Below, one piece after another: positions 1 through 5,769 of a DNA stretch of 6,011 bases; the stretch's first letter is position 1; every line of letters begins with the position of its first letter. Below the pieces are notes generated by a model, which was not told the DNA's origin, did no database searches, and saw only the letters and a list, made by a program, of their open reading frames with translations. The position numbers were made by a program, and so were the translations under genes. The stretch spans positions 1 to 6,011 of the forward strand of contig JACMLV010000741.1 of the NCBI GenBank assembly GCA_014379395.1, written 5' to 3'. This stretch comes from Burkholderiaceae bacterium (GTDB lineage Bacteria > Pseudomonadota > Gammaproteobacteria > Burkholderiales > Burkholderiaceae_D).

Positions 1-1001
1 GCCGTCGTGTGCGTGACATAGTCCGGCCGCAACGCGCGCGCATCGTAGGCCGCCGCCGGATCCAGCCCGCCCAGGCTGAACAACTGCTCCAGGTTGAACA
101 GCGAGGCATCGCTCAGCAACTGGGCCGGCGCGGCCCGGGCGCCGGCTTCTGCCAGTCCCAGCGGCACCGATCCCACCGCCCCGGCATTGCCGTGCATGCC
201 GCCATACAGATGGCTGTTGATCACCAGCCCGCCACCGATGAACGTATCGATGAACACATACAGGAAGCTCTTGATGCTGCGCCCGCGCCCGGCCACCAGT
301 TCGGCCACGCAGGCGGCCGCCGTGTCCTTGGCGAACTTGACCGGCAAGGCCGTCATCGCCTGCACCCGCTGCCGGATGTCGATGCCGTTCCACTCGTTGG
401 CCTGGCTTGGCGCCGTCTCCAGCAGGTTCTGCCAGCCGCCCAGCGCCATCGGCGCGGCGATGCCGATGCCGCGCAGGCGCGCCAGGCGCTGCGGCCCGAG
501 CAGCGCGCCGATCTTCGCGAGCTGCTCCTCGATCTGGCCGAACACCGTGTCCGGATCGGGAAAACGGTAGGACAGGGAAAACCGCTCGCGCGTCTTGCCG
601 ACAAAATCGACCAGCAGCAGGTCCAGGCTGCGCCGGCCGATCTTGATGCCGATCGAAAACGCCCCGTCCGGATTGAGCACGATCGGCACCGACGGTTGCC
701 CGACCTTGCCGCGCACCGGCGCGAGCTTGAGCACCAGCCCCTCTTCGAGCAGGCGGTTGATGATCAGCGACACCGTTTGGGTGCTCAGATTGGTCAACCG
801 GGCCAGATCGGCCTTCGGCATGCTGCCGTGCAGGCGCACCGCCTGCAGCACCACGCGCTCGTTGAACTGGCTCATCCCGATCTGGTTCGAGCCGCGCGGA
901 CGCAACCATTTGGCGTCGTCGTCGCCGGCATCCGGCGATGCTTCGAAATACGTGTCTAACATGGTAGGCGGGTCCGATTTTTGCTGACTTGAATTTTTCA
1001 T
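1..1001 (-). CDS. ROK-family transcriptional regulator (partial, C-terminus beyond window)
   Basis: Likely sugar-responsive DNA-binding regulator of the adjacent uptake genes. The frame is open from 1001 to the left edge, giving 333 residues; ROK regulators are usually near 400, so perhaps 60-80 are missing. An N-terminal winged helix-turn-helix covers about residues 36-110: RPRGSNQ at 34-40, then SQFNERVVLQAV, PKADLARLTNLSTQTVS and INRLLEEGLV, with wing sequence GKVGQPS. A ROK sugar-binding fold follows, with KDTAAACVAEL, FIGGGLVIN and GGMHGNAGAVGS. The ATP-binding DxGGT motif is replaced by KIGRR, and the CxCGxxGCxE zinc motif expected soon after GNAGAVGS is not seen, so it should regulate rather than phosphorylate. 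The first in-frame ATG is at 1001, after a stop at 1008-1010; ATG 962 is the alternative. Neither has a good Shine-Dalgarno. It lies 76 bases after the mutarotase on the same strand, so co-transcription is possible. Confidence 0.88.
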   Translation of the reverse strand, partial: MKNSSQQKSDPPTMLDTYFEASPDAGDDDAKWLRPRGSNQIGMSQFNERVVLQAVRLHGSMPKADLARLTNLSTQTVSLIINRLLEEGLVLKLAPVRGKVGQPSVPIVLNPDGAFSIGIKIGRRSLDLLLVDFVGKTRERFSLSYRFPDPDTVFGQIEEQLAKIGALLGPQRLARLRGIGIAAPMALGGWQNLLETAPSQANEWNGIDIRQRVQAMTALPVKFAKDTAAACVAELVAGRGRSIKSFLYVFIDTFIGGGLVINSHLYGGMHGNAGAVGSVPLGLAEAGARAAPAQLLSDASLFNLEQLFSLGGLDPAAAYDARALRPDYVTHTT

Positions 1002-1077
1002 TTTAGTTCACATGGCGAAACTTTCCCATGCTCCCCCTGTCCGCATCCAGTCCGCACCAGGCCGGCACCGCTGTTTT

Positions 1078-1533
1078 TCATGCCATCAACGGCTCCGAAA
1101 TGACCCCTTTCTTGAACAGGAAGTTGGCATACGGCTGCATCTCCCCGGTCTGCACGATGGCATGGGCGCGCTTGACCCGCTCATAAAAGGCGAAGCGTTC
1201 GGTCGCCTCGCACTGCGCCGGGGTGGCCGAGCGCGTGCTGTCGAGCAAATCGAGCACGCGCCGCTGCAACGCCGAGGCGTAGCCGGCCGGGCTGTCGCAG
1301 ACCTTCATGTAGGCGACCGGCTGCGCCACCTTGTCGTCCAGCGGCAGCACCGACAGCACGGCGGCGCAGGCGCGCACCAGATCGACCCCGGGCAGGCGGA
1401 TCAGGGGCTTGCCCTGGGCCAGCGTGCAGCCGGTGAAATTGGCGTCGACCAGGACGATTTCATCGCCGTGCCCCATTTCGCACAGCACTTTCAGCAATTC
1501 CGGGCTGAGCAACGGATCGATTCCCTTAAGCAT
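1078..1533 (-). CDS. RbsD/FucU-family sugar mutarotase (FucU-like)
   Basis: Cytoplasmic enzyme expected to speed interconversion of sugar anomers, so that imported sugar is supplied in the form the kinase uses. The 151 residues match the FucU branch: MLKGIDPLLSPELLKVL at the start, MGHGDEIVLVDANF at 20-33 with the catalytic-type His22 and Asp30 at the same numbers as E. coli FucU, RFAFYERVKRAHAIV at 113-127, and the C-terminal Tyr135-Ala-Asn137 followed by FLFKKGV. E. coli FucU is about 140 residues, so the length fits. The ATG at 1533 lies inside the end of frcA (8-base overlap) and has a GGAGG six bases upstream, which indicates translational coupling. FucU itself acts on L-fucose and RbsD on D-ribose. 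The neighbours here are a fructose-type transporter, so the real substrate is inferred, with fructose most likely. Confidence 0.92.
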   Translation of the reverse strand: MLKGIDPLLSPELLKVLCEMGHGDEIVLVDANFTGCTLAQGKPLIRLPGVDLVRACAAVLSVLPLDDKVAQPVAYMKVCDSPAGYASALQRRVLDLLDSTRSATPAQCEATERFAFYERVKRAHAIVQTGEMQPYANFLFKKGVISEPLMA

Positions 1534-2320
1534 GGGCGTCCTCCGGCAAGTCTTGCGGGTTTTTCGCCCCGGTCATCACCGCCACCGTGTCGGACATGCT
1601 GATTTTGTCCGGATGGACCACCGCCACGCGCTTGCCGAGGCGCTGGATGTGGATCCGGTCGGCGATCTCGAACACATGCGGCATGTTGTGGCTGATCAGG
1701 ATCACCGGCAAGCCGCGCTCGCGCACGTTGCGGATCAGTTCGAGCACCATGTTGCCCTCCTTCACGCCGAGCGCGGCGGTCGGCTCGTCGAGGATCACCA
1801 CATGCTTGGCGAACGCCGTGCTGCGCGCCACCGCGACGCCCTGGCGCTGGCCGCCGGACAAGGTGCCGACCGCCTGCCTCATCGAGCGGATGCCGATTTT
1901 CAGGTCGCGCATGTGGCCCGCCGCCTCCGTCAGCATGGTTTTCTTGTCGATGATGCGCAGCCATTTCGCCAGCCAGCCCGGACGCAGGATTTCGCGCCCC
2001 AGGAACAGGTTTTCGGCGATCGTCATGGCCGGCGCCACCGCCAGGTCCTGGTACACGGTTTCGATGCCGTGGCGGCGGGCGTCGATGGGCGACTTGAAAT
2101 GCACCTCGACGCCGTCGAGCCGCATCTGGCCGGCGTCCGGGATCACCGCACCCGAGAGCGCCTTGATGAGCGAGGACTTGCCGGCGCCGTTGTCGCCGAT
2201 CACGGCCAGGATTTCGCCGGGGAGCAGGTCGAAATCGGTGCCGTCGAGCGCCGTGACGCCGCCGTAGCGCTTGACCAGTCCGCGCGCCTGAAAGAGCGGC
2301 TCAGAATTTTTCGAGATCAT
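1526..2320 (-). CDS. frcA: Sugar ABC transporter ATP-binding protein FrcA (fructose type)
   Basis: Cytoplasmic ATPase that powers sugar import through FrcC. The 264 residues form one nucleotide-binding domain: Walker A GDNGAGKSS at 42-50, Q-loop YQD at 90-92, signature LSGGQRQ at 154-160, Walker B VVILDEP at 174-180, D-loop region TAALGV, and H-loop His211 in ISHN. It is a single-domain protein, unlike the fused two-domain RbsA, XylG or AraG ATPases of about 500 residues, and this is a feature of FrcA-type systems. Stretches such as GLVKRYGGVTALD, ISHNMPHVFE, ADRIHI and MTGAKNP resemble S. meliloti FrcA from memory. The start follows the frcC stop by 3 bases, with an AAGAAGG ribosome site seven bases upstream, and the end overlaps the mutarotase gene by 8 bases. 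Substrate assignment rests on resemblance and context, not on a search. Confidence 0.95.
   Translation of the reverse strand: MISKNSEPLFQARGLVKRYGGVTALDGTDFDLLPGEILAVIGDNGAGKSSLIKALSGAVIPDAGQMRLDGVEVHFKSPIDARRHGIETVYQDLAVAPAMTIAENLFLGREILRPGWLAKWLRIIDKKTMLTEAAGHMRDLKIGIRSMRQAVGTLSGGQRQGVAVARSTAFAKHVVILDEPTAALGVKEGNMVLELIRNVRERGLPVILISHNMPHVFEIADRIHIQRLGKRVAVVHPDKISMSDTVAVMTGAKNPQDLPEDAHA
1540..1544 (-). promoter_or_regulatory. Ribosome binding site of the mutarotase gene, inside frcA
   Basis: GGAGG on the minus strand lies within the last codons of frcA, six bases before the mutarotase ATG at 1533. It fixes that start and supports coupled translation across the 8-base overlap. Confidence 0.7.
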
Positions 2321-2323
2321 GGT

Positions 2324-3295
2324 TCAGCCCTTCTTGTGCGTAAGTTGATCGGTTGCGACCGCCAGGATCACCAGGATGCCGGTCACCAGGATCTGGTAGA
2401 CCGAGGACACCCCCATCAAGGTCAGGCCGTTGCGGAACACGCCGACGATCAGGACGCCGACCAGCGTGCCGAGGATGGAACCACGTCCGCCGAACAGGCT
2501 GGTGCCGCCCAGCACGACGGCGGTGATGCTGTCGAGGTTGTCGGTCTGGCCGCCCTGCGGATCGCCCACCCCCATGCGCGCCACCGACAGCAGGGCCGCG
2601 ATGCCGTAGCACAAGCCGGCCGCCACATACACGCTCAACAGCACTTTGTTGGTGGCGATGCCGGTCAGGCGGGCCGCCTCCGGATTGTTACCCACCGCAT
2701 ATAGATGGCGCCCCGGCGCGGTGTCGCGCAAGATGAACCAGACCAGCAGGTACAACAGCAGCATCAGCACGGTGCCATAGGTGAAACTGGTCTGCCCGAT
2801 GTGAAAGGTGTTGCCGAAAAACCCCATCAGCTCGGGCACGCCGGTCACCGTTTGCGCCTGCGAAAAAATCTGCGTGATCGCGAACGCGATGTTCATGGTG
2901 CCCAGCGTGACGATAAAGGCCGGCAATTTGATCTTCGTCACCAGCGCGCCGTTGACGTAGCCGATCGCGACGCAGGCCGCCACGCCGCAGGCGATGGCGA
3001 GGTAGGGGTTGATGCCGTAGTCGACGGCGAACTTGGTCATCACGACCGAGCCGAGCGCCATCGCCATGCCGCAGGACAGGTCGATGCCGGCGGTCAGGAT
3101 GATGAGCGTCTGGCCGATCGCGATGATGCCGACGACCATCACCTGCTGCAGGATCAGGGAGAAATTCTGCCCGCTCAGGAAGCGGCCGGACTGGGTGGAG
3201 AAAAAGATGCATGCGGCCAGCAGCGCGAGCACCGGCCCCAGCGTGGAGATCGAGGGTAATTGTTTCTTGAGAGTGGAAATCATGACGTCATCCAT
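2324..3295 (-). CDS. frcC: Sugar ABC transporter permease FrcC (fructose type)
   Basis: Inner-membrane permease of the RbsC/BPD_transp_2 family (323 residues), forming the channel for the sugar delivered by FrcB. It is very hydrophobic, with repeated membrane segments from about residue 18 to the C-terminus. Family signatures are visible: GQTLIILTAGIDLS at 61-74, LPAFIVTLGTMNIAF at 124-138, the cytoplasmic coupling loop AVGNNPEAARLTGI at 200-213, and SITAVVLGGTSLFGGRGS at 256-273. These match FrcC more closely than generic RbsC as far as can be judged by eye. The start is uncertain: ATG 3295 has no ribosome site behind it, only C-rich sequence, while the in-frame ATG at 3283 (protein MISTLKKQ) has a weak GGA seven bases upstream. 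It lies 41 bases after frcB, separated by a hairpin, and 3 bases before frcA. Confidence 0.94.
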   Translation of the reverse strand: MDDVMISTLKKQLPSISTLGPVLALLAACIFFSTQSGRFLSGQNFSLILQQVMVVGIIAIGQTLIILTAGIDLSCGMAMALGSVVMTKFAVDYGINPYLAIACGVAACVAIGYVNGALVTKIKLPAFIVTLGTMNIAFAITQIFSQAQTVTGVPELMGFFGNTFHIGQTSFTYGTVLMLLLYLLVWFILRDTAPGRHLYAVGNNPEAARLTGIATNKVLLSVYVAAGLCYGIAALLSVARMGVGDPQGGQTDNLDSITAVVLGGTSLFGGRGSILGTLVGVLIVGVFRNGLTLMGVSSVYQILVTGILVILAVATDQLTHKKG

Positions 3296-3312
3296 TATGT
3301 TGGGGGGATAAG

Positions 3313-3330
3313 GGGGGAGCGCGCTCCCCC
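3313..3330 (-). repeat. Intercistronic GC-rich hairpin between frcB and frcC
   Basis: An 18-bp perfect palindrome (GGGGGAGCG and its complement) lies between the frcB stop and the frcC start. In RNA it gives a stem of seven pairs with a CGCG loop. No U-tract follows on the minus strand, so it is not a standard intrinsic terminator. Hairpins in this place in other binding-protein operons, such as malE-malF, protect the upstream message and raise binding protein over membrane components. That role is inferred here. Confidence 0.6.
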
Positions 3331-3336
3331 GCCTTG

Positions 3337-4329
3337 CTATTTACCCCAACAGGCGCCCAGGCCGTACTGCGTGTCCCGGCTGTCGACTCCCGCCTGCTTC
3401 TTGTCCGTGATCAGCATGACGCCGGTGTCGACATAGCCGCTGACCTTTTTCCCGGTCTTGGCGTACTCGACTCCGGCCTCGATGCCGAGCCCGGCCATGT
3501 TGAGCGGATACTGCTGCGCGGTGGCGGCGATCACGCCCGCCTTGACGTCCCGCACGCCGGCGCAACCGCCGTCGACCGAGACGATCATCACGCCCTTCTC
3601 TTTCCCGGCCGCCTTGAGCGCCTTGTAAGCGCCCGCCGCGGCCGGCTCGTTGATCGTGTAGACCAAATTGATATCGGGATTCTTTTGCAGGCAGTTCTCC
3701 ATCGCGGTCTGGCCCTTGCCCTGGTCGCCATAGCTGTCGGCCATGCAGAGCACGTCGGCGGTCTTGGCCAGCGTCGTCGCCTGCGGCGTGACGCCGGAGG
3801 CGCCCATGCCCGACAGGAAGCCGTTGTGGCGGGTGATGCCGACCGGATGGCCGGGGAACAGATCGAGCATGGCGATCTTGGCCGGCCGGCCGCCGAAGGC
3901 GGCCTTGGCATACTGGCCGATCAGCACGCCGGCCTTGAAATTGTCGGTGGCGAACAAGGCGTCGGTGGCGTCCCGCGGATCGGTGGGACTGTCGAGCGCG
4001 ATCACCAGGACGCCGGCCTCGCGCGCCTTCTTGATCGCCGGCACGATGGCCTTCGAATCGCTCGGCGTGATCAGGATCGCCTTGGCGCCGGCGGCGACCA
4101 TGTTTTCAATCGCCGTGACCTGGCCGGCGTTGTCGCCGTCGGAGCGGCCGGCGGCCGTCAACAGCTTGGCGCCCTTCATTTTGGCGCGGTGTTGCGCGCC
4201 CTCTTTCATTTTCACAAAGAAAGGATTGATCTCCGTCTTCGTGATCAGACCGACGATCGGCTCGTCGGCGACGGCGGCGCCCGCCGTCGCCGCCAACACT
4301 GTCATTGCGATGCAAGATTTCATGTTCAT
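3337..4329 (-). CDS. frcB: Periplasmic sugar-binding protein FrcB (fructose type)
   Basis: Periplasmic receptor that captures the sugar and hands it to FrcC. The 330 residues begin with a Sec signal peptide (Lys4, then a hydrophobic run, likely cut after AVA at residue 21). The mature part is a type I periplasmic-binding fold (Peripla_BP_4 class): ITKTEINPFFVKMKEGA at 29-45, AILITPSDSKAIVPAIKKA at 84-102, LVIALDSPTDP at 108-118, TINEPAAAGAYKAL at 225-238 and IVSVDGGCAGV at 249-259. The last two and the C-terminal cysteine-tryptophan ending closely resemble S. meliloti FrcB, which gives the fructose assignment; ribose or mannose cannot be excluded. ATG 4329 has a good GGAGA ribosome site (4336-4340) six bases upstream; ATG 4323 is a weaker alternative. 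It is the first gene after a 135-base intergenic region with a candidate promoter and operator. Confidence 0.95.
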   Translation of the reverse strand: MNMKSCIAMTVLAATAGAAVADEPIVGLITKTEINPFFVKMKEGAQHRAKMKGAKLLTAAGRSDGDNAGQVTAIENMVAAGAKAILITPSDSKAIVPAIKKAREAGVLVIALDSPTDPRDATDALFATDNFKAGVLIGQYAKAAFGGRPAKIAMLDLFPGHPVGITRHNGFLSGMGASGVTPQATTLAKTADVLCMADSYGDQGKGQTAMENCLQKNPDINLVYTINEPAAAGAYKALKAAGKEKGVMIVSVDGGCAGVRDVKAGVIAATAQQYPLNMAGLGIEAGVEYAKTGKKVSGYVDTGVMLITDKKQAGVDSRDTQYGLGACWGK

Positions 4330-4335
4330 TTGGTG

Positions 4336-4340
4336 TCTCC
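4336..4340 (-). promoter_or_regulatory. Ribosome binding site of frcB
   Basis: GGAGA on the minus strand, six bases before ATG 4329. It supports that start over the in-frame ATG at 4323. Confidence 0.7.
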
Positions 4341-4357
4341 AGATTTGTTTTATTTAG

Positions 4358-4373
4358 CCCATGATGACATGGG
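4358..4373. repeat. 16-bp perfect inverted repeat in the frcB leader
   Basis: CCCATG and CATGGG flank a 4-base centre. In the frcB mRNA this would form a six-pair stem with a tetraloop roughly 30 bases before the ribosome site. A second, overlapping dyad (ATGAC, 4 bases, GTCAT; 4364-4377) shares these bases. It could be a second operator just after the transcription start or a 5' stabilising hairpin; chance is not excluded. Confidence 0.35.
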
Positions 4374-4388
4374 TCATACAACAGTTTG

Positions 4389-4417
4389 ATAGTACGCCGA
4401 CTAAATTAATAAAGCAA
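4389..4417 (-). promoter_or_regulatory. Candidate sigma-70-type promoter for frcBCA
   Basis: On the minus strand a TTGCTT (4417 to 4412) and a TACTAT (4394 to 4389) are separated by 17 bases. The match to TTGACA/TATAAT is modest (3/6 and 4/6). It sits in an AT-rich island in an otherwise GC-rich window and would start transcription near 4382, giving a leader of about 52 bases before frcB. A separate frcB promoter also fits the 135-base gap after the porin gene. No transcript evidence is available. Confidence 0.4.
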
Positions 4418-4435
4418 ATGGTTTTATCAATTAAG
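4401..4435. promoter_or_regulatory. 35-bp imperfect inverted repeat, candidate repressor operator
   Basis: Two 13-base arms, CTAAATTAATAAA (4401-4413) and TTTATCAATTAAG (4423-4435), pair at 11 of 13 positions across a 9-base spacer. The repeat covers the predicted -35 and part of the -35/-10 spacer of the frcB promoter, a position where a bound dimer would block RNA polymerase. The ROK regulator downstream is the obvious candidate binder, and AT-rich dyads are known for ROK regulators such as NagC and Mlc. The binder is inferred. Confidence 0.45.
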
Positions 4436-4464
4436 GCGGCGCAATGCTTCGCTTCGCGGCCGGC

Positions 4465-5691
4465 TTAAAACCAGGACTCGACCTGAACCCCGGCCGAGGC
4501 GCCGCTGGTGTTGCCGCCGAACACGCCGGTGCTCGACATGGCGCTGCCGGCCGCGGCCGCCTGCTGCGCCGCCTGGTTCCATTTCGCGTAGGTCACGAAC
4601 AGGCGCAACTCGGGGCGCGACCAGAATCCCTTCGCGGCGGCGACGGTCGGCGTGAAGGTGATTTTGGAGAGTTGCTGGGACGGGCCGCCGGTGGCCGGGG
4701 TGATGCGGTCGTGGCCGATTTCAAGTTGCAGCTTGAAATTGTCGCTCAGCGCATAGACCGGACGCATGCCGATCGAGCTCCAGGTTTGCGTGCCCGCGCT
4801 GCCCTTGTCCTTTTGCACCAGCGCCAGGACCGAGCCGCCGAATTCGGGCGTGATCTGCCAGTACAGCGTGTCGAACACGCGCACCCGCTTCACGTCCGAG
4901 CCCAGCAGCAGGCTGTCGGCGCCGCCGATCTTGATGCCCGGCCCGACGCCGTACTGGATCCCAAACAGGTTGTCGCCACCGAGCACCTTGTCCTGCTTGT
5001 GGACGGCGGAAAAGGACCAGCCGTTGTGCGAGTTGGCCAGCGCGCTGTCGGCCGAGATCAGCGTCAAGTCGAGCTTCAGGGTGCCGTTCGGGTTGGTCGG
5101 CAAGTCCTGATAGGTGAGGATGTGGCGCGTCGCGTCGGACGCCTTGGTGTCGTTGTTGCGCATCAGCGCATAGCTGAACTTGCCGGGCCCGGCCGCCACC
5201 CCTTCCACGCCGGCGCCGATGCCATCGCCCTGGATGTACTTGTAATCGATGATGTGGATGTCGGGACGATCATAAAAACGCTTGCCGACCCACAGCGAGG
5301 CGCCGTTCAGGAAGTCGAGCTTCTTGGCCTCCATGAATACTTCCGCCAGGGAGAAGCGCTTGTCCACCTCGGCCACGCCGACGCCGTCCTGGAACGCGGT
5401 GCGCACCGTGCCGACGAAGCTGGCGCCGTTGGCCGACTTGGCCAGCTCCTTGGAATAGGCCAGCTCGCCGTACGTGGTGCACTCATTGCCCAGTCGATAG
5501 TCGCCCGCCCCGGCCAGGCTGAAACACGCCTGCGCCCCTTTGGCCGAATTGGTGCCCGCTCCGGTGCGGAAATAGCCATGGAATTCGCCGGCGGCCAGGC
5601 TGTCCGCGTCGCTCGCCAGCGCCGGCCCCATGGCCGCGCCGATGAGCGCCGCGGCAAAGGCGCAATTTTTCTTCATGTTCATGGTGTTCAT
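4465..5691 (-). CDS. LamB/maltoporin-family carbohydrate porin
   Basis: Outer-membrane sugar channel of 408 residues, expected as a trimer of 18-stranded barrels; E. coli LamB precursor is about 446. A signal peptide (MKK, hydrophobic run, cut near ALA at 26) precedes LamB landmarks: EFHGYFRTGAG at 36-46, Cys56 and Cys71 matching the LamB loop-1 disulfide, YRLGNECTTYGEL at 65-77, GKRFYDRPDIHIIDY at 136-150, WSRPELRLFVTYAKWN, and the terminal GVQVESWF with the C-terminal phenylalanine typical of outer-membrane proteins. By hand alignment, greasy-slide aromatics Y6, Y41 and W420 of E. coli LamB are kept (Tyr40, Tyr74, Trp407), but the constriction Tyr118 is Lys151 and no Trp matches W74. ATG 5691 is preceded by a strong AAAGGAGG at ideal spacing. 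The neighbours suggest it feeds FrcB rather than acting on maltodextrins. Confidence 0.92.
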   Translation of the reverse strand: MNTMNMKKNCAFAAALIGAAMGPALASDADSLAAGEFHGYFRTGAGTNSAKGAQACFSLAGAGDYRLGNECTTYGELAYSKELAKSANGASFVGTVRTAFQDGVGVAEVDKRFSLAEVFMEAKKLDFLNGASLWVGKRFYDRPDIHIIDYKYIQGDGIGAGVEGVAAGPGKFSYALMRNNDTKASDATRHILTYQDLPTNPNGTLKLDLTLISADSALANSHNGWSFSAVHKQDKVLGGDNLFGIQYGVGPGIKIGGADSLLLGSDVKRVRVFDTLYWQITPEFGGSVLALVQKDKGSAGTQTWSSIGMRPVYALSDNFKLQLEIGHDRITPATGGPSQQLSKITFTPTVAAAKGFWSRPELRLFVTYAKWNQAAQQAAAAGSAMSSTGVFGGNTSGASAGVQVESWF

Positions 5692-5697
5692 ACGTCT

Positions 5698-5705
5698 CCT
5701 CCTTT
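5698..5705 (-). promoter_or_regulatory. Strong ribosome binding site of the porin gene
   Basis: AAAGGAGG on the minus strand, six bases before ATG 5691, is close to a full anti-Shine-Dalgarno match. It decides this start over the in-frame ATGs at 5682 and 5676, and it suggests high porin expression. Confidence 0.8.
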
Positions 5706-5709
5706 ATTT

Positions 5710-5728
5710 GCGCAGCAATTCGCTGCGC
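5710..5728 (-). repeat. Hairpin 2 before the porin gene
   Basis: Seven-base arms GCGCAGC and GCTGCGC flank a 5-base AATTC loop, directly upstream of the porin ribosome site. It is followed on the minus strand by AAATAAAGGAGG, not a U-tract. With hairpin 1 it makes a tandem pair filling most of the 78-base gap. It could shield the porin message from 5' decay after processing. Confidence 0.5.
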
Positions 5729-5737
5729 GGTTTATCG

Positions 5738-5757
5738 GACGCGGCTGGTGCCGCGTC
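5738..5757 (-). repeat. Hairpin 1 after the kinase gene
   Basis: Eight-base arms GACGCGGC and GCCGCGTC pair perfectly around a 4-base loop, 12 bases after the kinase stop codon. No run of U follows on either strand, so it is at best a weak or Rho-assisted terminator, or an RNA-stability or processing element between kinase and porin. Confidence 0.55.
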
Positions 5758-5769
5758 TCGTTCGCCACC

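Noticed and set aside
9..959. Plus-strand reading frame of 316 codons opposite the ROK gene
   Set aside because: The minus strand encodes an unmistakable ROK regulator here that lacks a stop only because it runs off the window.
1040..1060. Near-repeat TCCGCATCCAG / TCCGCACCAG between the mutarotase and ROK genes
   Set aside because: Only two short copies with a mismatch and no further units, so it does not support a repeat array or a defined site.
1331..2704. Long plus-strand reading frame of 457 codons opposite the mutarotase, frcA and frcC
   Set aside because: It is antisense to three clear genes, rich in Ala, Arg, His, Gln and Asp as expected of GC-rich shadow frames, and shows no recognisable motif.
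3282..3291. ATGACGTCAT palindrome at the frcC start
   Set aside because: It is a 10-bp palindrome within the coding start region; short and likely by chance.
4354..4377. Seven-codon upstream frame (MTHVIMG) in the frcB leader
   Set aside because: It has no ribosome site, and its codons are explained by the inverted repeat. A leader peptide would need cognate codon enrichment, which is absent.
3334..4389. Plus-strand reading frame of 351 codons opposite frcB
   Set aside because: Antisense shadow of a well-supported binding-protein gene, with low-complexity Gly/Arg/His/Asp composition.
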